Shown piece by piece: positions 59,523 to 64,000 of a DNA stretch of 64,000 nucleotides. The stretch is from Sphingobium sp. KCTC 72723 (GTDB lineage: Bacteria; Pseudomonadota; Alphaproteobacteria; Sphingomonadales; Sphingomonadaceae), in contig NZ_CP060388.1 in the NCBI RefSeq assembly GCF_014280435.1, positions 2,741,501-2,805,500 on the forward strand. Reading direction: 5' to 3'. The notes beneath the pieces are model-generated. The model was given only the letters and a program-made list of their open reading frames with translations, did no database searches and was not told where the DNA came from. Both the position numbers and the translations under genes were made by a program. Numbering within the stretch: the stretch's first letter is position 1; the number at the start of each line of letters is the position of its first letter.

Positions 59523-59998
59523 CAATCGCCGATCCCGTTCTGCAAGGTCTGATCGATTCCCTGAACGCCGCTTACGGCCTATGCCTCGATGACGGGCGCC
59601 TTGAAGATTGGCCCGAGTTCTTTGTTGAAGATTGCCTCTACCAGGTGATCGCTCGCGAGAATGTCGACAATGGCCTGCCTGCCGCAGTGATGTATTGTGA
59701 TAGCAAGGGGATGCTGGTTGATCGCGTGGTGGCCCTGCGCCATGCCAACGTGTTCCCCGAACATTTCAGTCGTCATCTAATCTCTCGGGCGGTGGTGACC
59801 GGGAGCGACGGGAACACGGTGACGGCGGAGGCCAGCTATGCTGTGCTGCAAACCCGCAATGACGGTGAAACGCGCATCTATAATGCCGGGAAGTATATCG
59901 ACAGGTTGCTGGTCAAGGATGGCGCGGCAAGGTTGATTAGCCGGACGTGCGTCTACGACACCCATCGGATCGCGACCCTGCTGGCGACCCCGATCTGA
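59519..59998 (+). CDS. Ring-hydroxylating oxygenase beta subunit, rightward operon
   Basis: 159 residues, start overlapping the alpha stop (ATGA). Beta-subunit motifs: 'DDGRLEDWPEFFVEDCLYQVIARENVDNG', 'YCDSKGMLVDRVVALRHANVFPEHFSRHLI' and 'IYNAGKYIDRL'. It is clearly homologous to the beta subunit at 53265. It completes the TphA2A3-like oxygenase of this operon; no ferredoxin accompanies it, so it may share that of the divergent operon. Confidence 0.88.
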   Translation: MTIADPVLQGLIDSLNAAYGLCLDDGRLEDWPEFFVEDCLYQVIARENVDNGLPAAVMYCDSKGMLVDRVVALRHANVFPEHFSRHLISRAVVTGSDGNTVTAEASYAVLQTRNDGETRIYNAGKYIDRLLVKDGAARLISRTCVYDTHRIATLLATPI

Positions 59999-60040
59999 CG
60001 GCCGTAATTTTTACCGACAAAAGACAAGAGGAGAAACACA

Positions 60041-60646
60041 ATGCAGTTGTTCATCAGTCCGGGCGCCTGTTCGCTTGCACCGCATATTGCCCTGCGCGAA
60101 GCCGGCGCGGATTTCGAGGCGGTCAAGGTCGATCTCTCAACCCGCAAAACCGAAGCAGGCGACGATTTTCTGGCCGTTAATCCATCCGGGAAGGTACCGG
60201 CGCTGACCCTGGACAACGGTCAGAGCCTGACCGAGAACCCAGCAATTCTGCTCTATATCGCCGATCAAAATCCCGGAGTCGGCTTGGCGCCAGCCGAGGG
60301 CAGCATTGAGCGCTATCAGCTGTTGAGCCGCCTCAGCTTTCTCGGCTCGGAATTCCACAAGGCCTTTGTGCCCCTGTTCACTCCCGGAACGTCCGATGAG
60401 GTCAAGGCGGCGGCCGCGGTGTTGGTCAAGAATCACCTGGCAGCGCTCGACAAGGAGCTGGACGGACGCGATCACTACGTCGGAGATTCGTTCAGCGTCG
60501 CCGATATCTACCTATTCGTGATGCTTGGATGGCCCGGACATGTGGGCATCGATATGTCTGCATATCCCGCGCTCGGCACTTATGCCGGCAAGATCGCGCA
60601 GCGTCCCGCTGTGGGTGCAGCGCTAAAGGCCGAAGGCCTAGCATGA
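60041..60646 (+). CDS. Glutathione S-transferase (beta class, BphK-like)
   Basis: 201 residues from ATG 60041 (GAGGAG upstream). N-terminal thioredoxin fold 'MQLFISPGACSLAPHIALREAG' with the beta-class Cys10, 'NPSGKVPALTLDNGQSLTENPAILLYIAD', then the helical domain with 'VGDSFSVADIYLFVMLGW'. BphK-type GSTs occur in biphenyl/PAH clusters of sphingomonads, with proposed roles in dehalogenation or protection. The glutathione-dependent HCCA isomerase in the divergent operon is a thematic link. Confidence 0.88.
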   Translation: MQLFISPGACSLAPHIALREAGADFEAVKVDLSTRKTEAGDDFLAVNPSGKVPALTLDNGQSLTENPAILLYIADQNPGVGLAPAEGSIERYQLLSRLSFLGSEFHKAFVPLFTPGTSDEVKAAAAVLVKNHLAALDKELDGRDHYVGDSFSVADIYLFVMLGWPGHVGIDMSAYPALGTYAGKIAQRPAVGAALKAEGLA

Positions 60647-60718
60647 GGTAGCTCGCGCACCGCTCGCAGGTATACGGCGAGTATAATGCATTCGCTAATT
60701 GCCAACGCGTTCTGTTTT

Positions 60719-60759
60719 GTGCAATAAATCTGAAAATGATTCTAGCGCCCGCCTATAAT
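60719..60759 (+). promoter_or_regulatory. Promoter of the meta-cleavage operon with a GTGCAATA half-site
   Basis: Perfect -10 TATAAT (60754-60759) with only a weak TGAAAA at -35. GTGCAATA (60719-60726), identical to the left half of the palindrome at 55152, lies 27 bp before the -10, a position expected for an activator site. Confidence 0.45.
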
Positions 60760-60824
60760 GTTTTCCGTCAAGACGACGGGAGGCGCTTAGGCTTGAAGGC
60801 GGTAAAGGCGCGATCGGGAGAGAT

Positions 60825-61676
60825 ATGGTCACCGCAACGAAAGAAGATCCACGCCCCGAGATTGGCAAGTCGCTGGTAGTCGATGGCAGTGTTACCAACT
60901 ACCATGATGTGGGCGAAGGGCCGCCAGTCGTGCTTATCCATGGATCGGGACCAGGTGTCACGGCATGGGCTAACTGGCGGCTCAATATGCCAGCTCTTGC
61001 AAAACAGTTCCGGGTGATTGCGCCGGACATGTACGGATTTGGTTATTCCGATTCCAAGGGCCGTATCGAAGACAAGCAGATCTGGGTCGACCAGATTGCC
61101 GCCCTGCTTGACGGGCTTGGCATCGACAAGGTGTCAATGGTGGGCAATTCGTTCGGTGGCGGCATTGCGCTGGCTTTCACGATCGCGCATCCTCATCGAG
61201 TCGAGCGGGCGGTCCTTATGGGACCGGCCGGTCTTGAGTTCCCGATCACGCCAGCGCTCGATGAGGTCTGGGGCTATGTTCCCTCGGTCGAGGCCATGCG
61301 CTCGTCGCTCGAATATCTTGCCTGGGATCACAGCAGGCTGACCGACGATCTGATCAAGTCGCGATACGAAGCAAGTATGCGTCCTGGTGCACAGGAACCG
61401 TATCATGCGACCTTTGGCGGCGCGGACCGTCAAGCCAATATCGCGATGCTGGCAAGCCGCGAAGAAGACATTGCGGCGCTGCAACACGAAATGCTGGTGC
61501 TGCATGGCCGGTTCGATGAGGTTATTCCACTGGAGTCGAGCGTGCGCTTGGCAACGCTGCTGCCTCGTGCTGACTTGAACGTGTTCGGCGAATGCGGGCA
61601 CTGGGTCCAGATTGAGCGCATGGTCAGCTTTAACCGAGTTGTGTCTGAATTTTTCAGCAACGGCCTCAAGGGCTGA
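60825..61676 (+). CDS. 2-hydroxymuconic semialdehyde hydrolase (DmpD/XylF-like)
   Basis: 283 residues from ATG 60825 (GGGAGAG upstream). Alpha/beta hydrolase with oxyanion motif 'LIHGSGPGVTAWANW', nucleophile 'VGNSFGGGIAL', acid 'GRFDEVIP' and His 'GECGHWVQIE'. The sequence is that of meta-cleavage product hydrolases of the catechol pathway. Opens the second rightward unit, with catechol 2,3-dioxygenase and the semialdehyde dehydrogenase as neighbours, giving both hydrolytic and oxidative branches. Confidence 0.88.
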   Translation: MVTATKEDPRPEIGKSLVVDGSVTNYHDVGEGPPVVLIHGSGPGVTAWANWRLNMPALAKQFRVIAPDMYGFGYSDSKGRIEDKQIWVDQIAALLDGLGIDKVSMVGNSFGGGIALAFTIAHPHRVERAVLMGPAGLEFPITPALDEVWGYVPSVEAMRSSLEYLAWDHSRLTDDLIKSRYEASMRPGAQEPYHATFGGADRQANIAMLASREEDIAALQHEMLVLHGRFDEVIPLESSVRLATLLPRADLNVFGECGHWVQIERMVSFNRVVSEFFSNGLKG

Positions 61677-61696
61677 CGCATGCAAGGAGAACTGAA

Positions 61697-62620
61697 ATGG
61701 CTTTGACCGGTGTAATTCGCCCTGGATATGTGCAACTGCGGGTCCTCGATCTCGATGAGGCTATTGTTCATTATCGTGACCGGATTGGTCTCAATCTCGT
61801 CAGCGTCGAGGATGGGCGTGCCTTCTTCCAGGCGTTCGACGAATTCGACCGCCACAGCATTATCCTGCGCGAAGCCGATACCGCTGGGCTTGACCGCATG
61901 GCGTTCAAGGTCGCGAAAGACTCCGATCTTGATCATTTTGCCGAACGCCTGCTCGATGCGGGAGTGAACGTCGATGTCATTCCCGCTGGCGAAGATCCGG
62001 GTGTCGGACGCAAAATCCGCTTCAACGCGCCGACCGCGCATGTGTTTGACCTATACGCAGAAATGGAGCTGTCCGAAACCGGGCCGGCGGTCCGCAATCC
62101 TGATGTCTGGATAGCCGAACCGCGTGGCATGCGGGCAACCCGCTTTGATCACTGCGCGCTCAACGGCGTGGACATCTCGGCGAGCGCCAAGATCTTCGTG
62201 GAAGTTCTCGACTTCTCAGTAACCGAGGAACTGGTCGACGAAAGTACCGGGGCACGTCTCGGTATCTTCCTTTCATGCAGCAACAAGGCCCATGATGTCG
62301 CTTTTCTGGGTTATCCGGAAGATGGCCGGATCCACCACACTTCGTTCAACCTCGAATCCTGGAACGATGTTGGGCACGCGGCTGACATTATCAGTCGCTA
62401 CGATATTTCGCTCGACATCGGCCCGACGCGCCACGGGATCACTCGCGGCCAGACGATCTATTTCTTCGATCCGTCGGGCAACCGCAACGAGACGTTCAGC
62501 GGCGGCTATATCTATTACCCCGACAACCCGCGCCGTATGTGGCAGGCAGAAAACGCGGGTAAGGCGATCTTCTATTACGAGAAGGCGCTGAACGAACGCT
62601 TCATGACGGTAAACACCTGA
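61697..62620 (+). CDS. Catechol 2,3-dioxygenase (XylE-like)
   Basis: 307 residues from ATG 61697 (AAGGAGA upstream). Two-domain type I extradiol enzyme; iron ligands are the His in 'RFDHCALNGVD', the His in 'RIHHTSFNLESW' and the Glu in 'SGNRNETFSGGY'. C-terminal 'PRRMWQAENAGKAIFYYEKALNERF' is typical of XylE/PhlH-class catechol 2,3-dioxygenases. Cleaves catechol to 2-hydroxymuconic semialdehyde. Two extradiol dioxygenases of different subfamilies in one window imply at least two ring-cleavage steps. Confidence 0.92.
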   Translation: MALTGVIRPGYVQLRVLDLDEAIVHYRDRIGLNLVSVEDGRAFFQAFDEFDRHSIILREADTAGLDRMAFKVAKDSDLDHFAERLLDAGVNVDVIPAGEDPGVGRKIRFNAPTAHVFDLYAEMELSETGPAVRNPDVWIAEPRGMRATRFDHCALNGVDISASAKIFVEVLDFSVTEELVDESTGARLGIFLSCSNKAHDVAFLGYPEDGRIHHTSFNLESWNDVGHAADIISRYDISLDIGPTRHGITRGQTIYFFDPSGNRNETFSGGYIYYPDNPRRMWQAENAGKAIFYYEKALNERFMTVNT

Positions 62621-62622
62621 TC

Positions 62623-63054
62623 ATGGACGGTTTGGTGACAATCCGGACAATCGGACACGGCTTGGCCGCACAAGCGGTTTCGGCCGCCGTCGCCAAGGGC
62701 GAGGAAGCCGGTTACCCGGTCGTTGCCGCCATCATCGGTGGAGGAGGCGAACTGGCGGCTCTGCTGCGCGCGAGCGGTACACCCTTTCCCTCGTCACAAA
62801 TTGCCCAGGACAAGGCCTATACCGCCGCCAGCTTTCGGGTTGCGACGCCTGACGTGTACAAGATGGTTTCGGGCAATCCGGCGCTGAGCGACGGGATAAC
62901 CGTTCAGCCGGGGATCGTGATGTTTGGCGGGGGACTTCCCATCGTTATCGATGGCGAATTCGTCGGTGCAATCGGCGTCTCTGGTGGATCTGAAGAACTC
63001 GACATTGCCTGCGCCAACGCTGGCCTCTCCGCAATCGGCGCAGAGCAGCAGTGA
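62623..63054 (+). CDS. GlcG/HbpS-like (DUF336) protein
   Basis: 143 residues from ATG 62623, 2 bp after the dioxygenase stop. DUF336 pattern: alternating helices with 'AAIIGGGGELAALLRASGTPFPSSQIAQDKAYTAASF', 'QPGIVMFGGGLPIVIDGEFVGAIGVSGGSEELD'. Such proteins recur inside meta-cleavage operons; a role in ligand binding or protecting enzymes has been suggested for relatives, but none is proven here. Confidence 0.8.
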   Translation: MDGLVTIRTIGHGLAAQAVSAAVAKGEEAGYPVVAAIIGGGGELAALLRASGTPFPSSQIAQDKAYTAASFRVATPDVYKMVSGNPALSDGITVQPGIVMFGGGLPIVIDGEFVGAIGVSGGSEELDIACANAGLSAIGAEQQ

Positions 63055-63093
63055 GCGGCCAGTGCAATAATACATTGGGACGATAGAAATCAA

Positions 63094-64000
63094 ATGACTA
63101 CCAATTCGCCTCGACCTGTAGCCGACCACATACTCAATTTCATTGGGGGTTCCTATCGCAAGGGCAGCCAAGGAAAGACCTTTGACAACGTCAATCCGGC
63201 AACGGGCCAAACAATCGGCACGGTTTATGAGGCAAGCGAAGCCGATGTCGCCGATGCAGTGGCGGCCGCTAAAGCGGCTCTTGATGGTCCTTGGGGCAAG
63301 ATGACGACTGCCGAGAGGGTTAAGTTGATCGTCGCGGTGGCCGCCGAAATCGAGCGCCGTGCGGATGATTTTCTCGATGCCGAAGTGGCCGATACGGGCA
63401 AGCCCCGTCACGTGGCTTCGCACATCGACATTCCTCGCGGCGCGGCGAATTTCCGCATGTTCGCGGACGTTATCGCGACGATGCCAGGTGAATCCTTCAC
63501 CACGCCGACGCCCGATGGTGGGCAGGCGATCAATTATGCCGTGCGCAAGGCCAAGGGCGTGATCGCGGTGATCTGCCCGTGGAACTTCCCGTTGCTGCTG
63601 ATGACCTGGAAGGTCGGACCGGCGCTAGCCTGCGGAAACACAGTGGTGGTCAAGCCTTCGGAGGAAACCCCCCGAACAGCAGCGCTACTAGGCGAAGTCA
63701 TGAACGCGGTGGGGATGCCCCAAGGCGTCTACAACGTCGTCCATGGTTTCGGCGGCGGCTCGGCAGGCGAGTTTCTGACCTCCAACAAGGATGTCGATGC
63801 GATCACTTTTACCGGCGAGACCGGAACCGGGCAGGCGATCATGCAAAAGGCTGCAGTCGGGGTCCGCGACGTTTCTTTCGAGCTCGGCGGCAAGAATGCG
63901 GCGATCGTCTTCGCCGACGCTGATCTCGACAAGGCGATTGAGGGCCTGTCACGCTCGGTCTTCCTCAACACCGGGCAGGTCTGTCTCGGCACAGAGAGGG
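63094..64000 (+). CDS. 2-hydroxymuconic semialdehyde dehydrogenase (XylG/DmpC-like), 5' part
   Basis: ATG 63094; 302 residues are visible before the window ends. ALDH features: 'NFIGGSYRKGSQGKTFDNVNPATGQ' N-terminus, 'CPWNFPLLLMTWK', cofactor 'TFTGETGTGQAI', Glu in 'SFELGGKNA', and the nucleophilic Cys in 'NTGQVCLGTER' just before the edge. Resemblance and position (after catechol 2,3-dioxygenase) identify it as the NAD-dependent step converting 2-hydroxymuconic semialdehyde to 4-oxalocrotonate. The decarboxylase, hydratase and aldolase genes presumably follow outside. Confidence 0.9.
   Translation, partial: MTTNSPRPVADHILNFIGGSYRKGSQGKTFDNVNPATGQTIGTVYEASEADVADAVAAAKAALDGPWGKMTTAERVKLIVAVAAEIERRADDFLDAEVADTGKPRHVASHIDIPRGAANFRMFADVIATMPGESFTTPTPDGGQAINYAVRKAKGVIAVICPWNFPLLLMTWKVGPALACGNTVVVKPSEETPRTAALLGEVMNAVGMPQGVYNVVHGFGGGSAGEFLTSNKDVDAITFTGETGTGQAIMQKAAVGVRDVSFELGGKNAAIVFADADLDKAIEGLSRSVFLNTGQVCLGTER

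Overview
The window reads as part of a large, GC-rich alphaproteobacterial plasmid or plasmid-derived element, most likely from a sphingomonad (Sphingobium/Novosphingobium type). I base this on recalled family resemblance: a plasmid gene set common in that group (zinc-finger primase, large ParB-like protein, methyltransferase/helicase giant, DUF932, GHKL ATPase, DUF6880, DUF736, DUF2493, DUF6117, DUF6878, DUF6915), a MobF relaxase with its coupling protein, and aromatic catabolic operons with a TonB-dependent receptor. No database search was possible. No replication initiator, ParA or tRNA was found.

Layout. (1) 1-4.1 kb: cargo edge with the end of a Zn-alcohol dehydrogenase, an SDR, a broken ligD remnant, a MarR-type regulator, a RadC/JAB protein with an overlapping membrane protein, and a LuxR-type HTH protein with a C-terminal membrane anchor. 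(2) 4.3-25.7 kb: plasmid maintenance or establishment module, mostly on the + strand. It holds primase and ParB (ATGA overlap), a 1438-aa methyltransferase-helicase, a MucR-like protein with a histone-H1-like tail on the - strand, DUF932, two DUF5983-like proteins (one frameshifted), a GHKL ATPase, DUF6880 (- strand), DUF736, and two DUF2493 paralogues around three small DUF proteins. Six gene heads carry a purine-rich GGGGAGGGGG-like tract 46-62 bp upstream of the start. (3) 25.7-32 kb: conjugation. A palindrome-bearing intergenic region (oriT/operator candidate) precedes a ribbon-helix-helix protein, a TraD/VirD4-type coupling protein, a TraI/TrwC-type relaxase and a VirB1-like transglycosylase, all overlapping. 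(4) 32-40.3 kb: recombination zone with a tyrosine recombinase and a nearby inverted repeat, a pseudoazurin, an IS5-family element, an IclR fragment, an IS21 remnant truncated by an IS3-family element, an intact IclR regulator and an IS1380-family element.

(5) 40.4-48.5 kb, - strand: a nine-gene operon read as UbiX, Tat-exported unknown, VAO/4-cresol-dehydrogenase-like flavoprotein, aldehyde dehydrogenase, UbiD decarboxylase, VdcD-like small subunit, a second degenerate flavoprotein, cytochrome c and a small HTH-like protein. Together these could oxidise a para-alkyl or benzylic alcohol phenol to the aldehyde, then the acid, and then decarboxylate it. A TonB-dependent receptor with its own terminator follows at 48.6-51.0 kb.

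(6) 51.4-64 kb: two divergent operons sharing a 300-bp control region. Leftward are a BphC/NahC-type extradiol dioxygenase, Rieske ferredoxin, ring-hydroxylating oxygenase beta and alpha, and a 2-hydroxychromene-2-carboxylate isomerase. Rightward are a benzoate-dioxygenase-like alpha/beta pair, a PdxA/TphB-family dehydrogenase, a TphA2/salicylate-hydroxylase-like alpha/beta pair, a GST, then a meta-cleavage set (hydrolase, catechol 2,3-dioxygenase, DUF336, 2-hydroxymuconic semialdehyde dehydrogenase running off the end). Inferred logic: several carboxylated or hydroxylated aromatics are funnelled to catechol and opened by meta cleavage. No oxygenase reductase is present, so one must be supplied from elsewhere.
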